Below are positions 42,094 through 50,305 of a stretch of 64,000 nt of DNA, one piece after another. Each line of letters begins with the position of its first letter. Position 1 is the stretch's first letter. The notes below the pieces were generated by a model. That model was not told the origin of the DNA. It saw only the letters and a program-made list of their open reading frames with translations, and did no database searches. The position numbers and the translations under genes are program-made. The stretch comes from JAENVU01 sp963765075 (GTDB lineage: Bacteria > Actinomycetota > Acidimicrobiia > IMCC26256 > JAENVU01). The stretch spans positions 186,001 through 250,000 of the forward strand of contig CAVXVA010000007.1 of the NCBI GenBank assembly GCA_963765075.1, in the 5' to 3' direction.

Positions 42094-43064
42094 GCGAGCA
42101 CCAGCCGTTCCCGGAGTCGCATCGCTTCGCGTGCAGCGTCCGAAAGGGTCCGACCGGTAAGGAGCGCCCACGCTGAAACTTCGTGAGGCCGTGCGGGTCC
42201 CCCGGTTCGGTAACCGGTAGCGCCGTGTTCGAGGAGTAGACGAACAGGAGACCGTGCCGGACGGTCGCGGAGACGGCCACGGTGGCGGTCGGATGTCGCC
42301 AACCTGAGCCGTCGCTCCCGCCATCGCCGTTGACGAGCTGCCACGGTGCCGGCGCGTACCCCTGGAGGATGTCGGCCCAGGTGTGCGCCTCGCAGAACCA
42401 GTCGGCCGGTGAGTCGCCGGTCGCACGCTGGGACCGGACGATGGGCCGCACGACGGGCCGTGGCTTGGGTCGCAACTTCGCGACGAACCATGCCGGCAGT
42501 TGTGTCGGGGGTGCGTGTCGGCCCACTCGTAGGGGAAGCCCGTCGCCGCATGCACGGTCGGCGGGAGTACGACCAGTCCGCGTCCCGGTTGTTTGAGGTC
42601 GACGCCACTCCCGACGAGTTGTTCGCCGGAGAGCATCCCGCCAGGGTGCTGGTAGTAGCGGTGCGTGCCGCCGTCGCGGCGGCAGACCGGACCGTGAGTG
42701 TCGCCGGTAACGGTCCGTGGACCGCCTCAAGGTCGGCGAGCCATCGGTCGCCACCATTGCGCGGGTCCGTGTCGAGCACGAGGAGCCTGTCGGGCACCGT
42801 TCCGCCAATGCCGGCACCGGGGAACGCCGCGAACATTGCCGAGACGATGGCCGGGTCATGGGTCGCGTCGTAGAAGCCGTGACCGGGGCGGCCGCACTCG
42901 CCGTGACACGTGCCGCGCAGCGGGTCGCCCATCGGGTGTGCCGACCGGATGGCCGGCACCTTACCGAAAATGGGCATGACTTTCCACGCCTGCTCGGCGA
43001 GTGCGAGCGCGGCGTCGCCCGCTCCCGGCGTGTCAGGGTGAGCCGCGTTCCTGTGCGTTCTCAC
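42090..43064 (-). pseudogene. Prim-pol (bifunctional primase/polymerase) replicase, frameshifted
   Basis: It starts at GTG 43064, overlapping the upstream stop. The prim-pol fold is clear: ALALAEQAWKVMPIFGKVPA, FPGAGIGGTV and the catalytic DxD in LLVLDTDPRNGGD (frame 1). The continuation CRRDGGTHRYYQHPGGMLSG to GLVVLPPTVH is in a second frame, a region from FVAKLRPKPRPVVRPI to PGDPHGLTKFQ is in a third, and the ending LLTGRTLSDAAREAMRLRER returns to the first. Three indels are needed. The order of motifs and the ATGA overlap with the DUF3631 gene are kept. It would initiate element replication. Confidence 0.7.
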
Positions 43065-43322
43065 CGGTCGTCTTTGTCGAGGTCGACAATGGGCTTGCGG
43101 CCGAACGCTCGGCACACCTCGAAGTAGGCCCACGGTGGAAGTTGCTGGTCCAGGTCCGGGTCGTCGGGGTCCACCACGAGCTGTTCGCCGTGGCACTCGA
43201 AGTGCACGCGCGACGTCGCCGTCGGGCAAGAGGTACACGTCTTCGCCTATGCGCACGCCCATGAACCGACCGAGGTACGGGTCGCCGTCATCGGTAAGGA
43301 GCTTGATGACCTGCTCGGTCAT
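43061..43322 (-). pseudogene. Hypothetical small protein, frameshifted
   Basis: MTEQVIKLLTDDGDPYLGRF to LLPDGDVA in one frame continues one base over as VHFECHGEQLVVDPDDPDLD and ends FGRKPIVDLDKDDR with TGA at 43061-43063, overlapping the prim-pol GTG (GTGA). About 87 residues after repair (101 if the ATG at 43364 is used). I do not know the family; the sequence is acidic and soluble. It lies directly upstream of prim-pol in the leftward operon. Confidence 0.5.
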
Positions 43323-43463
43323 CTTCGGCTCTGGCGTCGGGGTGGGTATGCTGTTGAGAGTCATTCTCAGGTTTCCTTCCTGACGAACGCCCCCGCGGCT
43401 TGTCCCGTTGGGGGGTGTTTTGCGTTCCGGGCACCGGACGGCGACCGGGGATTCGGGACCGGC

Positions 43464-43676
43464 TCAGGCCAAGTGCTCGGGGTGCGCCAAGAGCCAGTCG
43501 ATTGCCTCGCCGGCCGTCTCGAATCCGTGCTCTTCCATGATTGGAATGAGCACGGCGTTTCGACCCACGGCCTGCTCGTGGGCGCGGCGGGCCTCGGCGG
43601 TCTGGGCTTTGAGCACCAGGAGTTCGGCCTCGAGTTCGTCGGGGCCGAGATTCATTTCGGTGGGGTCGAGGTCCAT
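43464..43676 (-). CDS. Small helical hypothetical protein
   Basis: A 70-residue acidic protein (MDLDPTEMNLGPDELEAELL to AIDWLLAHPEHLA) with a heptad-like central helix (LEAELLVLKAQTAEARRAHE) suggesting a short coiled coil. Its ATG overlaps the xis stop by one base (TGATG), so translation is coupled to xis. Function unknown; it may be an accessory of the excision/replication module. Confidence 0.55.
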   Translation of the reverse strand: MDLDPTEMNLGPDELEAELLVLKAQTAEARRAHEQAVGRNAVLIPIMEEHGFETAGEAIDWLLAHPEHLA

Positions 43677-43884
43677 CAGACGTCCATCCCCAACATGCGG
43701 CGCAAGCCCATCGTCGGTACCGCAGCGACCGGCCGACCCGAATTGTCGGGATCTGCCCGGCCTCGGCGGCCTGGTATGAGGCGCTGCGGCCGATGCCGAG
43801 CAGCGCCCCGGCCCTGGGGACTGACACGGTCGGCTCGACTTCCGGGTCCGGGATGCGGTTTAGATATTCAGTGGAACTGGTCAT
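43676..43884 (-). pseudogene. Excisionase-like helix-turn-helix protein, one-base frameshift
   Basis: About 68 residues: VSVPRAGALLGIGRSASYQA, then AEAGQIPTIRVGRSLR, the winged-helix pattern of MerR-type excisionases (Xis/AlpA) that bend DNA for integrase. After SLR the frame moves one base to VPTMGLRRMLGMDV and ends in TGA 43676-43678, overlapping the next ATG. The conserved DNA-binding part precedes the break. It is the first gene of the leftward operon and divergent from the zinc-finger/integrase pair; the 86-base gap (43885-43970) should hold both promoters. Confidence 0.7.
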
Positions 43885-43970
43885 TGCGTCTACCTCGGTT
43901 CGGGGGTACTATCCGGTGCGGCTTCCAGTGGTGAAAAGTGTGCCCCAGTCCGAACGCAAGGTCAACATCA

Positions 43971-44803
43971 GATGACAGACCTATTTCCACCCCAGATTTC
44001 CTCGACGGTCAAAGGCCGTCTCGACGTTCCCGAAGTGGTGCAGGCGTATGCACTCGACGGCGGGGCCCTGACTGCCGATTACGTCAGCGACGACGAGTTC
44101 GAACCGCTCCCATGCCCGTCGAGTTGTCATTGAGAGAGATGGTCGACCTTGATGTGCGCGACGAGGACGCTGCGTCGCGTTCGCACTCACTTGGGGTCTT
44201 CCAACCAACGAAACCGACCCGAACGCGATTGCTGAAGGTGGCACCTGGGAGACCCTCATGGTGCGACCCGTACAGGCTGCCGAAGGTATTCGCGGACCTG
44301 CGCCGCTGCGCGGTCGCGGTCCTTGCCGCCTACCGCGGGGACGAGGTCGCGCCGGTGTGGCTGGAATCCCACCAACTGGCCCAACGACCGCGACTGGCAC
44401 AGCGTGATGCACCACCTCGACGAGAAGGGCCTTCGACCATTCGACGAGCACACCAACGAAGTGAAGACGGTCGCGTGGGAGAACATCCTCCGCACTCTCA
44501 ATCGACACGGTGGCCAGCCGATGCTCGAGTGGAACGCCTCCCGATGGAAGCAGACGCGGGCAGGGATCGCTTGCCAACGCGCTCGCAGTCGAGCTCCGAA
44601 ACATCATTGTCGAGGCACCCAAACCGCGCCATTGCGCCAACGAGAAGTGCGGCCGCACCTTCTTCGTCCACCGTGGCACGGCGAAACATGGACAGCACCG
44701 AAGGAAAGGTGAAGACGCCGTCATCTACTGCAGCCTGCGATGTCGGGAGAACACCCAGAAGCGGCGGCACTACAAGAAGAACAAGCGAGAGGCGGAGGCA
44801 TGA
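43971..44803 (+). pseudogene. Zinc-finger (CGNR-like) protein upstream of integrase, frameshifted
   Basis: It begins MTDLFPPQISSTVKGRLDVP to SDDEFEPLP, then MPVELSLREMVDLDVRDEDA, FALTWGLPTNETDPNAIAEG, NPTNWPNDRDWHSVMHHLDE, and ends with a zinc finger of the form CANEKCGRTFF-x(20)-CSLRC before KKNKREAEA and TGA 44801-44803. These pieces are in different frames and need several one-base corrections. The stop overlaps the integrase ATG (ATGA). Similar proteins often sit directly before integrases in actinobacterial elements; a DNA-binding role is inferred. Confidence 0.55.
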
Positions 44804-45942
44804 GAGGTCACATCGCGAAGAAGAAGGGCCGGTACTACGTCGTGGTGGATGCCCCACCGGGCGAAGACGGGAAGCGCCGGCGGCGGTGGATTCCTGCGGG
44901 GGCGACCGAAGCCGAGGCCGAGGCAACGCTTGCGACGACGTTGGGGAAGGTCTACGGCGGCACCTACGTCGACCCATCCCGGCAGACGTTCGGCGCATTC
45001 CTCGCGGACGACTGGCTTCCGGCCGTGAGGGTCACGCTCAAGGCCAGCACTGCGAAGCTCTACGACACGCTTGTCGATGCCTACGTCGTCCCATCGCTAG
45101 GTCAGGTCAAGTTGCAGCGGTTGACTGCGTCGGACCTCAATCGGTTCTACGCCGAGATGCTCGAGGACGGGAAGCGTCGCGGCGACGGTGGGCTCTCCCC
45201 CACCAGCGTCCGCAACGTTCACCGCGTGATTCATCGGGCGTTGCGCGACGCCGTCCGGTGGGACCGGGTCGCGAAGAACGTCGCCGCATACGCCGACCCG
45301 CCCCGCGTCGACCGCTCCGAACGCATGACCTGGGACGTGGACGACCTACGGACGTTCCTTGGCGCGGCCGGCGACGACGACCTCGGCCCGGTCTGGCTCA
45401 TGCTTGCCACGACCGGAATGCGCCGCGGTGAGGCGCTCGGCCTCAAGTGGTCCGATGTCGACCTCGACGCGGGCCGGGTCACGATTCGTCGGACCCTGTC
45501 CTACGAGGGAACGACGCCGACCCTGACCGAACCGAAGACGGCCAAGTCTCGGCGGCTGGTCACCATCCCGGCCGAAACGGTGGCCGCGCTCAAGTCGCAG
45601 AAGGCGCGGCAGGCCGAGGTTCGGCTCGCAGTTGGTCGCGGGTATCGGGATGAGGGCTTCGTATTCACCGGCCCGGCTGGTGCCCCACTGAATCCGACGA
45701 CGGTGTCGCGGTCGTTCGTTCGACTCGTCGAGGGTCTCGGACTCCCGCGGCTGACCGTTCACGGCCTGCGGCACACCTGGGCGACGGTGGCGCTCGGTTC
45801 CGGGGTCCCGGCCAAGGTCGCGTCGGAGGTGCTCGGGCACTCCTCCATCGCCATCACGCTCGACACGTATAGCCACGCGCTGCCGGCGATGCAGGAGGCG
45901 GCAACGCAGGCCGTCGCCGACCGAATCTTCGGCTCTCGGTAG
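44800..45942 (+). CDS. int: Tyrosine recombinase/integrase
   Basis: A 380-residue tyrosine integrase. It has an N-terminal arm-binding region (RYYVVVDAPPGEDGKRRRRW), a SAM-like core-binding domain (about 65-170) and a catalytic domain with Arg in TGMRRGEALGLKW (about 208), HGLRHTW (His about 321, Arg about 324), His in LGHSS (about 347) and Tyr in LDTYSH (about 357), all intact. It lies 73 bases from the intact tRNA-Leu and is oriented toward it. Its stop codon lies inside the first of three 11-bp tandem repeats, so the gene end doubles as part of the candidate arm-site array. It is not frameshifted. Confidence 0.93.
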   Translation: MRGHIAKKKGRYYVVVDAPPGEDGKRRRRWIPAGATEAEAEATLATTLGKVYGGTYVDPSRQTFGAFLADDWLPAVRVTLKASTAKLYDTLVDAYVVPSLGQVKLQRLTASDLNRFYAEMLEDGKRRGDGGLSPTSVRNVHRVIHRALRDAVRWDRVAKNVAAYADPPRVDRSERMTWDVDDLRTFLGAAGDDDLGPVWLMLATTGMRRGEALGLKWSDVDLDAGRVTIRRTLSYEGTTPTLTEPKTAKSRRLVTIPAETVAALKSQKARQAEVRLAVGRGYRDEGFVFTGPAGAPLNPTTVSRSFVRLVEGLGLPRLTVHGLRHTWATVALGSGVPAKVASEVLGHSSIAITLDTYSHALPAMQEAATQAVADRIFGSR

Positions 45943-45969
45943 AACTTCGGTAGAACTCCGGTAGAACTC
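45937..45969. repeat. Three tandem 11-bp repeats, candidate integrase arm sites (right)
   Basis: CGGTAGAACTT, CGGTAGAACTC and CGGTAGAACTC follow one another without gaps, 46 bases inside the right attachment repeat. The first contains the integrase stop codon. The same 11-mer occurs twice at 30799-30820 near the other end. Confidence 0.62.
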
Positions 45970-46015
45970 GGCCCAGACGCGGAACGGCTGACCGTGCGTT
46001 TCCGCAGGTCAGCCG

Positions 46016-46102
46016 TGGTGTCGGAGGGGGGACTTGAACCCCCACGCCCGTTAGGGCACTAGCCCCTCAAGCTAGCGCGTCTGCCGATTCCGCCACTCCG
46101 AC
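46016..46102 (-). tRNA. tRNA-Leu (anticodon GAG)
   Basis: An 87-nt tRNA read on the minus strand. The acceptor stem is GTCGGAG with CTCCGAC, the discriminator is A and the CCA is encoded. The anticodon loop TTGAGGG places GAG at 46066-46068, closed by the GCTAGC stem. A long variable arm and the GTTCAAGTC T-loop are typical of leucine tRNAs. Its 3' 55 bases are the integration repeat of the element, so integration left a complete gene. Confidence 0.95.
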
Positions 46103-46113
46103 GTGGAGCCGAG

Positions 46114-46119
46114 ATTGTA
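46114..46119 (-). promoter_or_regulatory. Probable -10 element of the tRNA-Leu promoter
   Basis: TACAAT on the minus strand, ending 11 bases before the mature tRNA 5' end, in an otherwise GC-rich stretch. The -35 region at the usual distance (GGCCTC) is weak. Confidence 0.45.
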
Positions 46120-46336
46120 ACGACCTCGACCCCACCGAGGCCGACTTCTGGCGTTTTCCGCACCGTGATCTTCTTGCTCCACCCTCGGTGGCGTCTCCAA
46201 GGTGGATCGCCTCCCGGCACCCCGCGCGACGGGTTCGCGACCGCCATCACCGCACCGGCAAAGAAGCGGCCAAGGTCCCCCAAAGGTTCGTCCTCCGCCA
46301 CGATCGGACTAGCCCGGCATCTGACAGGCTCGACCC

Positions 46337-46795
46337 ATGAGGCTTTTCCGGAACCGCTGGGTACTTCGCTCACTCCTTGTCATTGGGATCGGATTCCTGG
46401 TGATTCAGTTGGTGCCGTACCGGGTGTCCAACCCGTCCACGCGCGACGAACCGCCCTGGGATTCCCCCCGAACCCGCTCCCTCGCGGTCGCAGCCTGCTT
46501 CGACTGCCACAGCAACGAAACCCATGTGCTGTGGTTCGAACGGGTCGCGCCGCTGTCGTGGTGGATCACCAATCACGTCGACGAAGGCCGCGCATCATTG
46601 AACTTCTCGGAGTTCTCCACCCGCCACGGCGAGAGCGGTGACGCGGCCGAGACAATCCGCGAGGGTTCGATGCCGCCCGACTACTACACCTGGTTCGGCC
46701 TGCACTCGAACGCGAAGCTGACCAAGGTCGAAGCCCAACAACTCATCGACGGACTGCGCAAGACCTACGCCGCCGCCGGCGTCAAGGGCGGCTGA
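46337..46795 (+). CDS. Haem-binding domain (Haem_bd) protein, membrane-anchored
   Basis: A 152-residue protein with an N-terminal membrane anchor (LRSLLVIGIGFLVIQLV), then the haem motif CFDCHSNET (C-x-x-C-H, about residues 55-62), the conserved WFERVAPLSWWITNHVDEGR and LNFSEF, and MPPDYYTW, whose Met could be the distal ligand. It matches the PF14376-type domain usually linked to cytochrome or redox functions at the membrane. The partner is unknown. It is the first chromosomal gene beyond the tRNA-Leu. Confidence 0.82.
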   Translation: MRLFRNRWVLRSLLVIGIGFLVIQLVPYRVSNPSTRDEPPWDSPRTRSLAVAACFDCHSNETHVLWFERVAPLSWWITNHVDEGRASLNFSEFSTRHGESGDAAETIREGSMPPDYYTWFGLHSNAKLTKVEAQQLIDGLRKTYAAAGVKGG

Positions 46796-46831
46796 CCCGT
46801 AGCTCGATCGCGAACTATTTCGCAGTGCCAC

Positions 46832-46860
46832 TTGACATCGAACATCAGTTCGTATATGGT
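46832..46860 (+). promoter_or_regulatory. SOS promoter of the DUF222-HNH gene with LexA box
   Basis: -35 TTGACA (46832-46837) and -10 TATGGT (46855-46860) are 17 bases apart. The spacer contains TCGAACATCAGTTCGT (46838-46853), a full match to the actinobacterial LexA box CGAAC-N4-GTTCG. LexA bound here would cover the promoter, so DNA-damage induction is expected. Confidence 0.75.
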
Positions 46861-46957
46861 GTTGGAACTTCCCCGGCCGTTCGCACCCTCTGATGGGTCC
46901 GACGGCATCGCGCTCGGGCGCCGACAACTGATTCGTGTCGTGAGGGGAGGTTCCGCC

Positions 46958-48169
46958 GTGACTGCTGTACTGGATGATCTGGCCAACGATGTTGCCGCCG
47001 ATCCCTTCGCACCCGATGCGTTGTCGGCGGCGGTCGATGCGGTGCTCGCCGGGGATCCGGCCGAGTGGTCGGATACGGCCCTTGCCTCGGAGATGGTCCG
47101 CCTGCGGGGCGCCATGGATCGTCTCGAGGCACAGTTCGCGCGGTTCACCTGGGCCGCGCACCAACGTGGGATCGGCGCGGCCGACGGTTCCCCGTCCACC
47201 GCCGCCTGGCTCCGTCGCCACACCGGGATGCGGGAGGGCGAAGCCCGCGCCGCGATCGAAGCCGGTGAAGTGTGCGAGGTACTCCCCCAGACCGCGGCAG
47301 AGTGGCGGGCCGGCACGATCAGCACTGGTGCCGCTCGCACGATCTTCGGCGCTCGCGTCGCGGGGCATGACCATGACCTGCAAGCCGTGGAACCGATCCT
47401 GCTCGAGCTGGCCCGGGAGGGTGTGACCCGAGAGCTGCAACGCACGTGTGCCTGGTTCCGGGCCCACGCCCAGGCCGACGGCACCGAACCTCGTGACCAC
47501 GACGGCCTCTCGGTGTCGCAGACCTACGGGGGACGCACCGTACTGAATGGCAACCTCTCGTCGACCGCGGGCGAGATCGTTACGAACGCACTGCACGCGC
47601 TCACCGACCCACCGTCCGACGGCGATCGGCGGACCGCGGCCCGTCGGCGTGCCGATGCGCTCGTGCGCATGGCCGAACTGGCCTTGGCCCAGCTCAACGG
47701 AAGCGATCCCGATGGTCCGGTGCGGGCCCGGGCGGCCTGCACCGTCGTGATCGACTGGCCCACCCTCCACAACGGCGAACTCGGCCGCATGGAGGGTGAG
47801 TTCACCGGGGCACTCCACCGCAGCGACGTCGAACGCCTGTTGTGCGACTGCAGCGTCTCGCGGGTGGTCACCGGGCCGAAGGGCACTCCGATCGACGTGT
47901 CACCGAACCGGCGCACGATCCCGGTGGGGCTCCGTCGGGCGCTCGGCGTTCGAGATCAAGGGTGTCGGTATCCGGGATGTCGAAAACCGGTCGGATGGTG
48001 TGACGCCCACCACGTCGTTCATTGGAGACACGGCGGGCAGACCATCCTGATCAATCTCGTGCTGCTCTGTGACCATCATCATCACGTCGTGCACCAACCC
48101 GGGTGGAGCGCCACCTTCGATGGCACCATTCTGCGCGTGGTCAACCCCGACGGCGTGCAGGTGCACTGA
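46958..48169 (+). CDS. DUF222 plus HNH endonuclease-like protein (13E12 repeat family)
   Basis: A 403-residue protein. Residues about 20-290 form the DUF222 (13E12 repeat) domain (AQFARFTWAAHQRGIGAADG, STAAWLRRHTGMREGEARA). The C-terminal HNH domain has CRYPGCRKP, WCDAHHVVHWRHGG and INLVLLCDHHHHVVH, with catalytic residues intact. In mycobacteria 13E12-family genes are DNA-damage inducible. The GTG start at 46958 has GGGGAGG about 8 bases upstream; the longer frame to 46832 is excluded because it overlaps the promoter. A LexA box in the promoter supports SOS control. The nuclease role is inferred. Confidence 0.88.
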   Translation: MTAVLDDLANDVAADPFAPDALSAAVDAVLAGDPAEWSDTALASEMVRLRGAMDRLEAQFARFTWAAHQRGIGAADGSPSTAAWLRRHTGMREGEARAAIEAGEVCEVLPQTAAEWRAGTISTGAARTIFGARVAGHDHDLQAVEPILLELAREGVTRELQRTCAWFRAHAQADGTEPRDHDGLSVSQTYGGRTVLNGNLSSTAGEIVTNALHALTDPPSDGDRRTAARRRADALVRMAELALAQLNGSDPDGPVRARAACTVVIDWPTLHNGELGRMEGEFTGALHRSDVERLLCDCSVSRVVTGPKGTPIDVSPNRRTIPVGLRRALGVRDQGCRYPGCRKPVGWCDAHHVVHWRHGGQTILINLVLLCDHHHHVVHQPGWSATFDGTILRVVNPDGVQVH

Positions 48170-48202
48170 CGGTCGTTCGCGCGGCATCGACGCGCGAGCA
48201 GC

Positions 48203-49228
48203 TCAGATGACGGTGGCTTCTTCGGCGAAGTGACAGGCGACGGGGTGACCCTGGCCGCGGTCGATGAGTTCGGGTTCCTCGGTCGCGCAGATGTCCTGCG
48301 CCTTCCAACACCGGGTCCGGAACCGACACCCCGACGGCGGGTTCGAGGGGCTGGGCACGTCGCCCTCGAGCACGATCCGGTTGCGCGCCCGTTCTTTGCG
48401 GGGATCCGGTACCGGCACCGCCGAGAGCAGCGCCTGGGTGTAGGGATGGCCGGCCCGCTCGTAGACGTCGTCGGCGTCACCAATCTCGACGATCTTGCCG
48501 AGATACATCACCGCGACCCGGTCGCAGATGTGGCGGACAACCGAGAGGTCGTGCGCGATGAACACGTAGGCGACACCGAGGCGCTCCTGGAGGTCTTCGA
48601 GCAGGTTCACCACCCCGGCCTGGATCGACACGTCGAGCGCGGAAACCGGCTCGTCGAGCACGATGATGTCGGGGTCCAGCGCGAGGGCGCGCGCGATGCC
48701 GATGCGCTGGCGTTGCCCTCCGGAGAACTCGTGGGGGAAGCGGTTGGCGTGCTCGGGGTTGAGCCCGACGAGCGCCATCAGCTCCGCGACCCGTTCGGCT
48801 CCCCCATTGCGCCACGTGCCGTGGATCCGCATCGGCTCGGAGATGATGCTCTGCACCGTCATCCGCGGGTTGAGCGAAACGTAGGGGTCCTGGAACACGA
48901 TCTGGAACTTCGAACGCAGGGTCCGCAACTCCGACATCGAGAGCGACTGGATGTCGACGCCATCCACGAGGACCCGGCCGCCGTCGGCATCGAGGAGTCG
49001 GAGAATGGCGCGGCCGGTCGTAGATTTCCCGCACCCGGATTCGCCGACGATCCCGAGCGTTTCACCCCGGTCGACGGTGAACGACACGCCCGACACCGCT
49101 TGGACCTTCCCGACGATTCGCCGGAACAGCCCGGCCCGGATCGGGAAGTCCTTGACGAGGTTGTCGACGATGAGGACCGGCGCGCCGGGGTCACCCGGTG
49201 CGGGCATGGTCGGCGTTTGGTCGATCAC
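48203..49228 (-). CDS. Oligopeptide/dipeptide ABC transporter ATP-binding protein (OppF/DppF-like)
   Basis: A 341-residue ABC ATPase: Walker A GESGCGKST, Q-loop VFQDPYVSLNPR, signature FSGGQRQRIGIARAL, Walker B DPDIIVLDEPVSALD and switch HDLSVVRH. The C-terminal extension PSNPPSGCRFRTRC with clustered cysteines is the oligopeptide-transporter domain, possibly an iron-sulfur site. A GTG start at 49228 overlaps the upstream ATPase stop (GTGA). It is the last gene of the five-gene transporter operon (53949 down to 48203). Confidence 0.9.
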   Translation of the reverse strand: MIDQTPTMPAPGDPGAPVLIVDNLVKDFPIRAGLFRRIVGKVQAVSGVSFTVDRGETLGIVGESGCGKSTTGRAILRLLDADGGRVLVDGVDIQSLSMSELRTLRSKFQIVFQDPYVSLNPRMTVQSIISEPMRIHGTWRNGGAERVAELMALVGLNPEHANRFPHEFSGGQRQRIGIARALALDPDIIVLDEPVSALDVSIQAGVVNLLEDLQERLGVAYVFIAHDLSVVRHICDRVAVMYLGKIVEIGDADDVYERAGHPYTQALLSAVPVPDPRKERARNRIVLEGDVPSPSNPPSGCRFRTRCWKAQDICATEEPELIDRGQGHPVACHFAEEATVI

Positions 49229-50304
49229 GACTGGCCACCCGTGCCGACGCGCTCGGGGAAGAAGCACGACGATCGATGGTCGGGGCCGACCGGAAGGAGT
49301 TCGGGTCGGTCGTGGTCGCAGCGTCCGCCGAGGTCGGCGTACGGACAGCGGGGGTGGAACGCGCAGCCGCTCGGCAATCGAATCAACGACGGCGGTTGGC
49401 CGACGATGCGATGGAGGCGGGAACTCTTCTCCACCCGTCGATCCAGGCGCGGCAGCGAGGCGAGGAGTCCCTCGGTGTAGGGATGCTTCGGCTCGTAGAA
49501 GGTGTCGTCGACCGAACCGAACTCCACTTGCCGGCCCGCGTACATCACGATTACCCGGTCGACCACCCCGGCGACGACCCCGAGGTCGTGGGTGATGAGG
49601 ATGATCGACGATTGCGTCCGGTCCTGAATACGTTCGAGGACCTCGAGTACCTGGGCCTGCACGGTCACGTCGAGCGCGGTGGTCGGTTCGTCGGCGATGA
49701 GCAGCGCCGGATCGTTCGCGATCGACATCGCGATCATCGCTCGCTGCCGCATGCCACCGGAGAACTCGTGCGGGAACTGTTCGACCCGGTCGGTGGGGTT
49801 CGGGATCCCGACGATGTCGAGCAACTCCACCGACCGTGCGTGCAGGTCTTTGGCGCTCGTGTCCGGGTGGTGCACGCGGATGGCTTCGGCGATCTGGGCG
49901 CCCACCGAGTGGACGGGGTTCAAAGCTGCGAGGGCGTCCTGGAAGATCATCGCGATCTCCTCGCCCCGAATGGGCTGCATCGCCTTGTCGCTCAGAGCCT
50001 GGAGCGCCCGGCCCTTGAACCGGATCTCACCGGTGATCGTGGCCGACTTCGGCAGCAGGCCGAGGAGCGCGAGTGCGGTGACGCTCTTGCCGGAGCCCGA
50101 CTCCCCCACGATGCCGACCGTCTCGTTCGCGGCGACATCGAACGTCGCGGCATCCACTGCGTGCACGTCGCCGTCGTCGGTGTGGAAGGTCACGGAAAGA
50201 TCCTGGACCGAGAGCAACGGTTCGGTCGGTGCGCTCGGGATCGACGGCGAGCGGGTGATCGGTGGGTCGGTCGGGGTCAGCGTCGGCAGGTCGGCGTCGG
50301 TCAT
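49225..50304 (-). CDS. Oligopeptide/dipeptide ABC transporter ATP-binding protein (OppD/DppD-like)
   Basis: A 359-residue ABC ATPase with Walker A GESGSGKSV, Q-loop IFQDALAALNPV, signature FSGGMRQRAMIAM, Walker B DPALLIADEPTTALD and HDLGVV. It carries the OppD-type C-terminal GCAFHPRCPYADLGGRC cysteine region. It pairs with the second ATPase to power import of peptides or other small solutes. The ATG at 50304 is one base from the stop of the upstream permease gene, so it is part of one operon. Confidence 0.9.
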   Translation of the reverse strand: MTDADLPTLTPTDPPITRSPSIPSAPTEPLLSVQDLSVTFHTDDGDVHAVDAATFDVAANETVGIVGESGSGKSVTALALLGLLPKSATITGEIRFKGRALQALSDKAMQPIRGEEIAMIFQDALAALNPVHSVGAQIAEAIRVHHPDTSAKDLHARSVELLDIVGIPNPTDRVEQFPHEFSGGMRQRAMIAMSIANDPALLIADEPTTALDVTVQAQVLEVLERIQDRTQSSIILITHDLGVVAGVVDRVIVMYAGRQVEFGSVDDTFYEPKHPYTEGLLASLPRLDRRVEKSSRLHRIVGQPPSLIRLPSGCAFHPRCPYADLGGRCDHDRPELLPVGPDHRSSCFFPERVGTGGQS

Positions 50305-50305
50305 C

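Larger units (their letters stand above)
30627..46070. mobile_element. Integrative element in tRNA-Leu(GAG), 15.4 kb
   Basis: Bounded by a 55-bp exact direct repeat (30627-30681 and 46016-46070) that equals the 3' part of the tRNA-Leu gene from the anticodon loop to the encoded CCA. The tyrosine integrase gene ends 73 bases from the right repeat. The right half carries xis, prim-pol, DUF3631 and HNH genes transcribed leftward; the left half is cargo with visibly lower GC. No conjugation, capsid or terminase gene is seen. It could be an AICE-like element with a prim-pol replicase, or a phage satellite. Many of its genes are frameshifted. Confidence 0.88.

Noticed and set aside
43938..45431. 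A 497-residue plus-strand open frame across the zinc-finger and integrase genes
   Set aside because: It is out of frame with the intact integrase and with the zinc-finger segments over most of its length.
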